The translations under genes and the position numbers were made by a program. Under the pieces are notes generated by a model. The model worked only from the letters and a program-made list of their open reading frames with translations. It had not been told where the DNA came from and ran no database searches. From NCBI GenBank assembly GCA_019308145.1, contig JAFDIG010000021.1:1-14531 (forward strand): 14,531 bases of DNA, read 5' to 3'. Source of the stretch: Deltaproteobacteria bacterium (GTDB lineage Bacteria > Desulfobacterota > JAFDIG01). This document shows, in pieces, positions 7,967 to 13,927 of the stretch. How positions within the stretch are numbered: the stretch's first letter is position 1; each line of letters starts with the position of its first letter.

Positions 7967-7991
7967 GGGGGACCATTTGGTCTCCTTTTTT
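7967..7991 (+). terminator. Intrinsic terminator 2 in the wtp leader
   Basis: GGGGGACC (7967-7974) pairs with GGTCTCCT (7979-7986), with two G.U pairs, around an ATTT loop and is followed by a six-T run (7986-7991). It is stronger and more GC-rich than terminator 1, which it follows by 6 nt. Its G-run could also pair with the six C of the aptamer core (7896-7901), a possible antiterminator. Confidence 0.7.
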
Positions 7992-8038
7992 GTTGGCTAA
8001 AAATCTCCTTTCTCATCTTATAAAAGAGGGAGGTGATA

Positions 8039-8056
8039 ATGGCTTTTTATAACTAA
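8039..8056 (+). CDS. Putative 5-codon leader peptide MAFYN
   Basis: ATG GCT TTT TAT AAC TAA follows a very strong GGGAGG at 8028-8033 with 5-nt spacing, a better ribosome site than that of wtpA itself. It encodes only MAFYN, with no obvious regulatory codon run, so the act of translation rather than the peptide may matter. Its Shine-Dalgarno can be hidden by 8003-8014. Its stop codon (8054-8056) directly abuts TTTCCTTT (8057-8064), which can pair with AAAGGAAA (8095-8102) at the wtpA ribosome site. Whether it is translated is unproven. Confidence 0.4.
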   Translation: MAFYN

Positions 8057-8102
8057 TTTCCTTTTGAATAGCTTTTGATTATCCCAAATTGATGAAAGGA
8101 AA
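8057..8102 (+). promoter_or_regulatory. Possible hairpin hiding the wtpA Shine-Dalgarno
   Basis: TTTCCTTT (8057-8064) pairs over 8 bp with AAAGGAAA (8095-8102), which contains the wtpA ribosome site AGGA (8097-8100), 7 nt before the ATG at 8108. A ribosome stopping at the MAFYN stop codon would cover the 5' arm and open this helix. The stem is short and AU-rich, so its stability is uncertain. Confidence 0.4.
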
Positions 8103-8107
8103 AGAAG

Positions 8108-9085
8108 ATGAAATCAACTTTTGTTAAGATATTTGTTTTATCTTTGTTAATAATGGTACTAAACCTTTCCAATTGTTTTGCAGAACCAAAGGGAAAGGTG
8201 ATTATCTTTCACGCTGGAAGTTTAACCCTTCCTTTTTATAAAATGGAGAAGATATTTGAAGCAAAATATCCAAAGATTGATATTGTAAGAGAGCCAGCAG
8301 GTAGCAGACGTTGTGCAAGAAAGATAACAGATCTTAAAAAAGCATGTGATATCATGGCATCAGCTGATTACACTGTTATTGATGAGATGCTTATCCCTGA
8401 ATATGCAAATTTCAATATCCAATTTGCTACTAACCGAGTTGTCTTATGTTACACAGATAAAAGTAGATATGCAAATGAAATTAATCCTGATAATTGGTAT
8501 AAGATATTGTTAAAAAAGGGTGTTGTTTGGGGACATTCTGATCCTAATGCTGATCCTTGTGGATATCGCTCCTTGATGGTAATGCAATTAGCAGAAAAAT
8601 ATTATAAAATGCCAAATCTTTATAAAAAATTATTGGCAAACCGCCCGAAAAAAAATATAAGGCCAAAATCCGTAGAGCTTATCTCTCTTTTAAAAACAGG
8701 GAATATGGATTATGCATGGGAATATCTTTCTGTTGCTGTGCAACATGAATTGAAATATTTGGATCTACCAAAAGAGATCAACCTTGGCTTTCCCAAATAT
8801 AGTGATTTTTATAAACAAGCAAAAGTAAAGGTAACAGGTAAAAAACCAGGGATTTTCATCACTAAGCAAGGAAAGTCAATAACATATGGTGTTACTCTTA
8901 TAAAGCAAAGTCCAAACAAGGAAGCAGCTATTTTATTCCTAAAATATTTATTAAGCCCAGATGGAGGTTTAAAGATTTTGGATAATATGGGTCAGCCTCC
9001 CTTTGTTCCTCCTATAGTTGCTAATAAAAAGATGATAAAGCTTTTGCCAGAAAGCTTAAAAGGATTGGTAAAAGCAAAGGATTAA
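8108..9085 (+). CDS. wtpA: Tungstate/molybdate ABC transporter substrate-binding protein WtpA
   Basis: A 325-residue exported binding protein of the archaeal-type WtpA/ModA family, which binds tungstate or molybdate in the periplasm. Residues 1-25 form a signal peptide, probably cleaved after CFA. A Cys at 23 (LSNC) is not a proper lipobox. Family hallmarks are HAGSL (Ser38), EPAGSRRCARKITDL (Ser66), DIMASADYTVIDEML, FATNRVVLCYT, SDPNADPCGYRS (Asp149) and DYAWEYLSVAVQH (Glu205). In the Archaeoglobus ModA structure an Asp and a Glu from the last two motifs complete octahedral coordination of the metal oxyanion, alongside the two Ser; these equivalents are by motif position. The ATG at 8108 has AGGA 7 nt upstream. 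It is the first gene of wtpABC, under the Moco/Tuco-type riboswitch, which supports tungsten or molybdenum as the true cargo. Confidence 0.95.
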   Translation: MKSTFVKIFVLSLLIMVLNLSNCFAEPKGKVIIFHAGSLTLPFYKMEKIFEAKYPKIDIVREPAGSRRCARKITDLKKACDIMASADYTVIDEMLIPEYANFNIQFATNRVVLCYTDKSRYANEINPDNWYKILLKKGVVWGHSDPNADPCGYRSLMVMQLAEKYYKMPNLYKKLLANRPKKNIRPKSVELISLLKTGNMDYAWEYLSVAVQHELKYLDLPKEINLGFPKYSDFYKQAKVKVTGKKPGIFITKQGKSITYGVTLIKQSPNKEAAILFLKYLLSPDGGLKILDNMGQPPFVPPIVANKKMIKLLPESLKGLVKAKD

Positions 9086-9102
9086 ATCAAAATCATTATT
9101 TT

Positions 9103-9140
9103 ATAAAGGGCAAAAGATAAGTTTTTCTTTTGCCCTTTAT
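9103..9140 (+). promoter_or_regulatory. Perfect 14-bp hairpin between wtpA and wtpB
   Basis: ATAAAGGGCAAAAG (9103-9116) is perfectly complementary to CTTTTGCCCTTTAT (9127-9140) around a 10-nt AT-rich loop. There is no T-run after it, and the wtpB ribosome site (9142-9145) follows one base later. It probably protects the wtpA mRNA 3' end or limits wtpB translation, giving excess binding protein over permease. Confidence 0.7.
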
Positions 9141-9151
9141 TGGAGAGTGAG

Positions 9152-9943
9152 ATGAAAAGAAAAAAAGAGATATTTTATTTAGTTAGCTTAATATCTGGTA
9201 TACTTATAATGTTTTTTATTTTACTACCTTTAATAAAGATGATAACCCAGCCATCTATTTCAAGTTTAAAAGAGGCAATAAAGGATAAGGAAGTAATAAA
9301 GGCAATAAGCTTAAGCCTTTATGCTTCAGGCATGGCAGCTTTAATTTCTCTTATCATCGGAACACCTTTTGCTTTTCTTTTAGCCAGAAAGGATTTTATT
9401 GGGAAAAGATTTATAGAGAGCGTAATTGATCTCCCTATTGTTATTCCTCATCCTGTTGTTGGTATTGCAATACTTTCCGTTGTTGGTAAAAATTACTGGT
9501 TAGGAGAGTTTCTTTATAAAATGGGTATAAAAGTAATGGGTAGTGTAACAGGAATAATAACTGTTTTAACTTTTGTTGGTATGCCTTTTTATATAAACAG
9601 TGTAAAAGATGGTTTTTTGAGCATATCTCCACGAATTGAAAATATTTCGCGTACCCTTGGAGCTTCTATGACGCAGACATTTTTCAGGATTACATTGCCA
9701 TTAGCTTTAAAAAGCATGTTGGTTGGGATAATTATGTGTATTGCAAGGGCAATAAGTGAATTTGGTGCTGTTGTCATCGTTGCATATCATCCAATGGTAG
9801 CCCCTGTTTTGATCTATGAACGTTTTGAAGCATATGGGCTTAAATATTCTCAACCAGTTGCGGTCTTATTAATTATCGTTTGCCTTATCCTCTTTTTTAT
9901 CTTAAGAATTATAAGTCTAACAAAAAAGGAAAAAGCTTTATGA
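9152..9943 (+). CDS. wtpB: Tungstate/molybdate ABC transporter permease WtpB (ModB-like)
   Basis: A 263-residue inner-membrane permease with about six hydrophobic segments. The first spans roughly residues 7-28. DLPIVIPHPVVGIAIL is characteristic of ModB/WtpB/CysT-type permeases, and the EAA-like cytoplasmic loop reads ENISRTLGASMTQTFFRITLP, followed by ARAISEFGAVVIVAYHP, another ModB hallmark. Start: ATG 9152 with GGAG at 9142-9145, six nt upstream; a TTG at 9140 in the same frame lies inside the upstream hairpin and is unlikely. The end overlaps wtpC by four bases (ATGA), so the two are translationally coupled. It forms the membrane channel of the importer with WtpC. Confidence 0.93.
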   Translation: MKRKKEIFYLVSLISGILIMFFILLPLIKMITQPSISSLKEAIKDKEVIKAISLSLYASGMAALISLIIGTPFAFLLARKDFIGKRFIESVIDLPIVIPHPVVGIAILSVVGKNYWLGEFLYKMGIKVMGSVTGIITVLTFVGMPFYINSVKDGFLSISPRIENISRTLGASMTQTFFRITLPLALKSMLVGIIMCIARAISEFGAVVIVAYHPMVAPVLIYERFEAYGLKYSQPVAVLLIIVCLILFFILRIISLTKKEKAL

Positions 9944-10980
9944 TAAGGATAAAAGATTTATCAATTCAACTTGCTGGGTTTAGTTTAGATGATATCAACC
10001 TTAATATTTTAGATGGCGAATTTTTTGCTTTAATGGGTCCTACAGGGGCTGGCAAAACCCTCTTACTTGAAGCAATTGCTGGGCTTATCAAACCAAGAAG
10101 AGGTAAGATTGAGATTGATGGCAAAGATGTTACTTATCTTCCACCAGAAAAAAGAAAGATAGGTATAGTATATCAGGATTATGCCCTATTCCCTCATTTA
10201 ACAGTGCTTGAAAATATAAGATATGGGCTTCATTTCCACAAGATAAAAAAGGATGAAGAAAAAAAACGTTTAAACTATCTTGCTGATCAATTAAAGATTC
10301 GTCCAATTTTAGAAAGATATCCAGAAAATCTTAGCGGAGGGGAAAAACAAAGGGTTGCATTAGCAAGGGCATTGATAATAAATCCTAAACTCCTTCTCCT
10401 TGATGAGCCTTTAAGCGCACTTGATCCAGTTTTTAGGGAAGAGATGAAAAAGGAATTAAAAGAGGTTCATAAAAGCCATAAAATAACGTTTTTGATGGTA
10501 TCCCATGATTTTTCTGATGTACTTTCCTTAGCAGGCAAGGGAGCAATTATGAATCAAGGTAGAATTGAACAGATAGGTGATATTTCAGAGATCTTCCAAA
10601 AGCCAATCTCCCATTTTGTTGCTGATTTTGTTGGTATGAAAAATCTCTTTAAAGTTAGTTTTAAGGAAACAAAAGCAATTATCAATGATGCAATAGAGGT
10701 AGAAACAGGAAAAACTTTAAAAAATTCTTATGGATACCTTGCGATTAGGCCAGAAGATATTGTTATAAGCAAAGAAAAGCTGACATCAAGTATGAGAAAT
10801 AATTTTAAAGGGGTTGTTAAAAATATCTTAAATCATGGCTTTTATCATGAACTCCATATAGAAGTAGAAAAGATAATATTTAAGGCACTTGTTACTAAAA
10901 ATAGTATTATTGAACTAAGATTGGAAAAAGGAACTACAGTCTATCTATCCTTTAAAGCTGCTTCTATCCATATCCTGTAA
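9940..10980 (+). CDS. wtpC: Tungstate/molybdate ABC transporter ATP-binding protein WtpC (ModC-like, with C-terminal TOBE/MOP-type domain)
   Basis: A 346-residue ABC ATPase. Seen: Walker A GPTGAGKT (33-40), Q-loop Gln79 in VYQDYALFPHLTV, signature LSGGE (131-135), Walker B LLLLDE (151-156), D-loop SALD and switch His189 in VSHDF. Residues about 260-346 form the extra C-terminal domain (LAIRPEDIVIS...LSFKAASIHIL) of the TOBE/MOP kind, which in ModC proteins can bind the oxyanion and inhibit transport; that function here is inferred. Start: ATG 9940 overlaps the wtpB stop (ATGA) and has AAGGA at 9926-9930. The same frame stays open upstream within wtpB, but that extension has no ribosome site and does not match the family N-terminus. 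Confidence 0.94.
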   Translation: MIRIKDLSIQLAGFSLDDINLNILDGEFFALMGPTGAGKTLLLEAIAGLIKPRRGKIEIDGKDVTYLPPEKRKIGIVYQDYALFPHLTVLENIRYGLHFHKIKKDEEKKRLNYLADQLKIRPILERYPENLSGGEKQRVALARALIINPKLLLLDEPLSALDPVFREEMKKELKEVHKSHKITFLMVSHDFSDVLSLAGKGAIMNQGRIEQIGDISEIFQKPISHFVADFVGMKNLFKVSFKETKAIINDAIEVETGKTLKNSYGYLAIRPEDIVISKEKLTSSMRNNFKGVVKNILNHGFYHELHIEVEKIIFKALVTKNSIIELRLEKGTTVYLSFKAASIHIL

Positions 10981-10994
10981 TTAGTTCACAAAAG

Positions 10995-11050
10995 AAAATA
11001 GGGCAGCATTTTATATATCACCACAGGGGAATATACCCCTACTCTATTTT
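10995..11050. terminator. Probable bidirectional terminator between convergent wtp and MEMO operons
   Basis: Nested stems: AAAATAG (10995-11001) pairs with CTATTTT (11044-11050), enclosing AGGGG (11025-11029) with CCCCT (11036-11040). The outer stem gives a T-rich end on either strand. It lies between the wtpC stop and the MEMO stop, in a 72-nt gap. Confidence 0.5.
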
Positions 11051-11052
11051 AA

Positions 11053-12018
11053 CTATTTTAGATAGAATATTATAGAAGCATAGCTTACTGATAATGAAAA
11101 ATCATGAGTCAAATCAGATGAGGTATAATAATTTACAACCTTCCCTTTAGCAGAAGGAGGTAAAGTCTTTAAAAGCACACCAATAGGATTTTTTCCACAT
11201 ATAGTTGCTTTGGTTTTCTCCATATATTTATAGAATCCATCAAAATCAAGGTTGCAGATCTTCTCCGCAGCACCCATATCCAATTTTTCGATATTTTCTC
11301 TTGTATCCTTATTAATAGGGAAAGGAAGATATCCATAAGATGGTCCAAAGTGGGTGAAATCAGAACTTACTACAAGTATAGTTTTATCATCCATTACACT
11401 TTTTAGTGCATTTCCGATTTGTTCATAATCAGAATAATCAAGTTCTCCTATCAGGATCATCACTATAGAGCAGCCTGGTAATGCAACCTGTAAAAAAGGA
11501 AGCTGGTTCTCAAGCGAATGTTCTCCAGTATGTACTTTATTCATTATTTTTAGTAGTGGTGGTTTTACAAGCTTTTTAGATATCTCTCTATTGATTGGGA
11601 TATCACCTAATGGAGTTCTATATATATCAGCATCTAAGATAGCAGCACCATGAAAATATGAGCGGTGGGATGGCCCTAAAAGGATAGCCCTTTTTATTTT
11701 TTTTCTATATTTCTCTTTTGCAAAAACAGCAAAACTGTAACCTGCTCCTTTACCAGAATATGTATACCCTGCATGGGGTGTAATATTCGCAACAACATTA
11801 CCACCGGGCTCATCTACTTTTGCTTGGGTAATAAATTTTGTAACCATTTCCCTAAGCTCATAAGGATCACCAGGGAACCAATAACCTGCCCCTGCTGCGT
11901 TTATTATATCTTTTGCATTGCTATTCACAACCCACCCCCATGATATAAAAAACGTGAAAATAATCAACAAATAATATAAAAAGTTTCCTTTAATAAAAAG
12001 AGTCTTTTTGTTATCCAT
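11053..12018 (-). CDS. MEMO1-family protein (AmmeMemoRadiSam system protein B-like) with N-terminal export signal
   Basis: A 321-residue MEMO-family protein. Motifs: TPHAGYTYSG (His82), LLGPSHRSY (His118), EHSLENQLPFL, SSDFTHFGPSYG and TICGKNPIG (Cys274). In human MEMO1 the metal-binding residues are two His and one Cys, all conserved here by position, so metal binding is likely intact. MEMO proteins are related to class III extradiol dioxygenases but no general reaction is known; iron or copper binding has been reported for the human one. Unusually, residues 13-31 are strongly hydrophobic and followed by SNAKD, a plausible signal-peptide cleavage site after Ala35, so this copy is probably exported or membrane-anchored. 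The AMMECR1 and radical-SAM partners are not in the window. Last gene of the ttcA-pcm-cooT-like operon; ribosome site weak (GGAT about 5 nt upstream). Confidence 0.9.
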   Translation of the reverse strand: MDNKKTLFIKGNFLYYLLIIFTFFISWGWVVNSNAKDIINAAGAGYWFPGDPYELREMVTKFITQAKVDEPGGNVVANITPHAGYTYSGKGAGYSFAVFAKEKYRKKIKRAILLGPSHRSYFHGAAILDADIYRTPLGDIPINREISKKLVKPPLLKIMNKVHTGEHSLENQLPFLQVALPGCSIVMILIGELDYSDYEQIGNALKSVMDDKTILVVSSDFTHFGPSYGYLPFPINKDTRENIEKLDMGAAEKICNLDFDGFYKYMEKTKATICGKNPIGVLLKTLPPSAKGKVVNYYTSSDLTHDFSLSVSYASIIFYLK

Positions 12019-12062
12019 AAAAATCCGTTTATTTTTTAAAGAATTTTTAAATTGTTATCCTT

Positions 12063-12251
12063 TTACTTCCCTTTTATAAAAACCTTATTTGTTAATAGAT
12101 TTATTTGGATTATCTCACCTTTGACTGATTTTTTATCCCCAAATATATCTTGAATATCTATTTTATTACCTTTTGGCTCAATTAGGCCAACATCTTCCAT
12201 AACAAGCTCTTCTTTCCCATTTTTGTTAAGATAAACCTTTACCTCACACAT
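12063..12251 (-). CDS. CooT-family nickel-binding protein
   Basis: A 62-residue protein. The pattern MCEVKVYL at the N-terminus, EELVMEDVGLIEPKGNKI in the middle and DIFGDKKSVKGEIIQINLL near the end matches the CooT family (PF10133, once called predicted RNA-binding protein). In Rhodospirillum rubrum CooT the Cys right after the start Met binds nickel and supports carbon monoxide dehydrogenase maturation; Cys2 is present here. No CO dehydrogenase or hydrogenase gene is in the window, so its client is unknown. AAGGAG lies 11 nt before the ATG. It is 19 nt downstream of pcm and 44 nt upstream of MEMO on the same strand, so probably co-transcribed. Confidence 0.85.
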   Translation of the reverse strand: MCEVKVYLNKNGKEELVMEDVGLIEPKGNKIDIQDIFGDKKSVKGEIIQINLLTNKVFIKGK

Positions 12252-12270
12252 TTTAATTTTAACTCCTTTT

Positions 12271-13008
12271 CTATTTTTCTTTCTCTTCTCTTATCTTCCC
12301 GGTCATTGGCACAAATACCACACCAGAAAGATATTTGTATTTTAGTTTTCCATTTTTTTTTGTTACTAATGTTAAATTTTGATAAAAAAGGTTTTCCCCT
12401 AAAGGAAGAAGTATCCTTCCCCCATCCTTTAGCTGTTCCACCAATTTGGGAGGCACTTTTGGGGCAGCACACGTGATAATGATAGCATCAAATGGAGCAT
12501 ACTCTTTCCATCCAAAAAATCCATCTCCAACTTTTACCTTTACATTATCATAGCCAAGTTTATTAAGCCTTTTTTCTGCTTCTTTTGCTAATGGCTCTAA
12601 TATCTCAATAGTATATACCTTATCAGTAAGCTCTGCCAAAACTGCTGCCTGATATCCTGAACCTGTTCCTATCTCCAAAACCTTTTCCCCTGGTTTGACA
12701 TCTAAAAGTTGTGTCATAAGTGCAACAATATATGGTTGAGAGATGGTTTGCCCATGCCCAATAGGTAAAGGACGATCTTCATAGGCGTGTTTCATCATAT
12801 TTTTCGGGACAAAAAGATGTCTTGGCACCTTTTCCATTGCAGCAAGAACCCTGGGGTTATTTATTCCCCTTGCCTTTATATCCTTTTCAATCATTTTATG
12901 CCTTAATGTTTTAAATATATCCTCATTCCCATAAACAGCAGATGAGATAAACGATATCATAAAAAATAATATAAATATTATCATTAAAATTATACTTTTT
13001 TCTTTCAT
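12271..13008 (-). CDS. pcm: Protein-L-isoaspartate O-methyltransferase with N-terminal signal peptide
   Basis: A 245-residue PCMT. It methylates L-isoaspartyl residues in damaged proteins using S-adenosylmethionine, starting their repair. Seen: VPRHLFVP (61-68), the substrate-binding GHGQTISQPYIVA with the conserved Ser90, SAM motif I VLEIGTGSG (110-118), the acidic VYTIEILE strand, GDGFFGW, and FDAIIITCAAPKVPP. Residues 1-27 form an evident signal peptide (KEK, hydrophobic core, AVYG before Asn28), which standard cytosolic PCMTs lack. The remaining 218 residues equal a normal PCMT in length. The ATG overlaps the stop of ttcA by four bases, so translation is coupled. An exported form is unusual because SAM is made in the cytoplasm; a retained membrane anchor facing the cytoplasm is less likely given the short basic N-terminus. 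Confidence 0.93.
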   Translation of the reverse strand: MKEKSIILMIIFILFFMISFISSAVYGNEDIFKTLRHKMIEKDIKARGINNPRVLAAMEKVPRHLFVPKNMMKHAYEDRPLPIGHGQTISQPYIVALMTQLLDVKPGEKVLEIGTGSGYQAAVLAELTDKVYTIEILEPLAKEAEKRLNKLGYDNVKVKVGDGFFGWKEYAPFDAIIITCAAPKVPPKLVEQLKDGGRILLPLGENLFYQNLTLVTKKNGKLKYKYLSGVVFVPMTGKIREEKEK

Positions 13009-13739
13009 CTTTTATGCTCCATAAGGAGATATTCAGTTTTGACACGTTTCATAGAGTTAAAAATATTTCTTTTTGCCTTTTTATGCTTTTTTTCCATCTC
13101 TTTAATAAGATCTTTTATAACATTCCGTCTGCTGTTATTGCGATACCTGCAGCCATCTTCAAAGGATGGAATATGATGATAATTAGCAAATTGGTCTATA
13201 GTAGATTTTTCAACATAAGCAAGTGGCCTAATAATTGATAGTTTTCCTTTAAAGAGTGATTGATGAGGGACCATTGTGGAGATTTCCCCTGTATATATCA
13301 TGTTAATAAAAAAAGTCTCAACTATATCATCCATGTGATGACCAAGAGCAATCTTTTTGCAACCAAGTTCATTAGCTATCTCAAATAATGCTTTTCTTCT
13401 AAGCATGGAACATAAAAAACAGGGATTTTCCCTGTTATATGAACTATGTGCCATAGGACCTATTGTCGTTTTTTTTATTATAACATCAAAACCTTGTTTT
13501 GCAAGATATTCTTTAATCTTTTCGCTTGAGTTGTCATCAAAGCCTAAATCAATATGAACAGGAAAAAGCTCATATCTGATCGGAACCTTTTTTTGTCGCA
13601 TTGATAGTAGCTTTAACAGAGAAAAGCTATCCCTTCCTCCAGAAATACCAATTAGGATTTTATCATTATGAGTTATAAGATTATAGTCATATATTGCTTT
13701 ACCAACAAGCTTTTCAATCCTTAAGCTCTTTTTAGCCAC
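13005..13739 (-). CDS. ttcA: TtcA-family tRNA 2-thiolation ATPase (PP-loop, Fe-S type)
   Basis: A 244-residue PP-loop ATPase of the TtcA/TtuA group. The PP-loop SGGRDS is at 33-38, CFLC gives Cys107 and Cys110, and a third Cys is at 197 in EDGCRYRNN. These three Cys are the pattern that holds the [4Fe-4S] cluster in TtcA, which forms 2-thiocytidine at tRNA position 32. GHHMDDIVETFFINMIY (133-149) is the second conserved family motif. It is somewhat shorter than E. coli TtcA (about 310 aa). The start is GTG 13739 with AAGGA seven nt upstream; no good ATG exists. TilS is less likely because it lacks the Cys triad. First gene of the minus-strand operon, overlapping pcm by four bases. Confidence 0.85.
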   Translation of the reverse strand: MAKKSLRIEKLVGKAIYDYNLITHNDKILIGISGGRDSFSLLKLLSMRQKKVPIRYELFPVHIDLGFDDNSSEKIKEYLAKQGFDVIIKKTTIGPMAHSSYNRENPCFLCSMLRRKALFEIANELGCKKIALGHHMDDIVETFFINMIYTGEISTMVPHQSLFKGKLSIIRPLAYVEKSTIDQFANYHHIPSFEDGCRYRNNSRRNVIKDLIKEMEKKHKKAKRNIFNSMKRVKTEYLLMEHKR

Positions 13740-13774
13740 AAGTAATCCTTTGTATAATTTATTGTTTTATTAAA

Positions 13775-13803
13775 AGATTAACCCCTTTTTTATGGTTAGT
13801 CAA
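13775..13803 (-). promoter_or_regulatory. Sigma70-type promoter for the ttcA-pcm-cooT-MEMO operon
   Basis: On the minus strand TTGACT (13803-13798), 17 nt, then TAATCT (13780-13775). Transcription would start near 13768, about 30 nt before the ttcA GTG. Confidence 0.6.
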
Positions 13804-13901
13804 GGAAAGGTAAGTTTTAATAATAGATTTTGAAGGTTTTAAGGAAATTTTTAATGGAAATTTATTATTATAATAAAGGTTCTTTTATTAAACAAGAATA
13901 T

Positions 13902-13924
13902 TAAACTTGACCCCTTGAAGTTTA
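13902..13924 (-). terminator. Weak hairpin after the glycosyltransferase gene
   Basis: On the minus strand TAAACTT and AAGTTTA (7 bp) flank a 9-nt loop (CAAGGGGTC), four bases after the stop codon. The following bases are AT-rich without a clean T-run, so termination would be weak. Confidence 0.3.
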
Positions 13925-13927
13925 CTA

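Larger units (their letters stand above)
7909..8037 (+). promoter_or_regulatory. Riboswitch expression platform: mutually exclusive helices
   Basis: GAAAGGAGATTTTTA (7909-7923), which contains the 3' strand of P1, is perfectly complementary to TAAAAATCTCCTTTC (7998-8012): 15 base pairs, stronger than the 7-bp P1. The same downstream strand (8003-8014) can instead pair with GAGGGAGGTGAT (8026-8037) with nine Watson-Crick pairs, two G.U and one mismatch, covering the Shine-Dalgarno of the leader ORF at 8039. The two pairings share 8003-8012 and cannot coexist. With ligand, P1 holds 7913-7919 and the Shine-Dalgarno would be hidden; without ligand it would be free. Pairing is seen; the switching direction is inferred. 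Confidence 0.6.

Noticed and set aside
8165..8185. Possible lipoprotein signal (LSNC) in WtpA
   Set aside because: Asn before Cys does not fit the lipobox; cleavage after CFA at residue 25 fits a normal signal peptide better.
9880..9939. N-terminal extension of WtpC into wtpB
   Set aside because: No ribosome site; the sequence encodes wtpB in another frame and the ABC domain starts properly at MIRIKDL.
12239..12472. 77-codon minus-strand frame overlapping pcm
   Set aside because: Out of frame within the pcm coding sequence; no independent support. The real gene after pcm is the CooT-family ORF.
13014..13557. Short plus-strand frames opposite ttcA
   Set aside because: Antisense shadows of a well-supported PP-loop ATPase gene.
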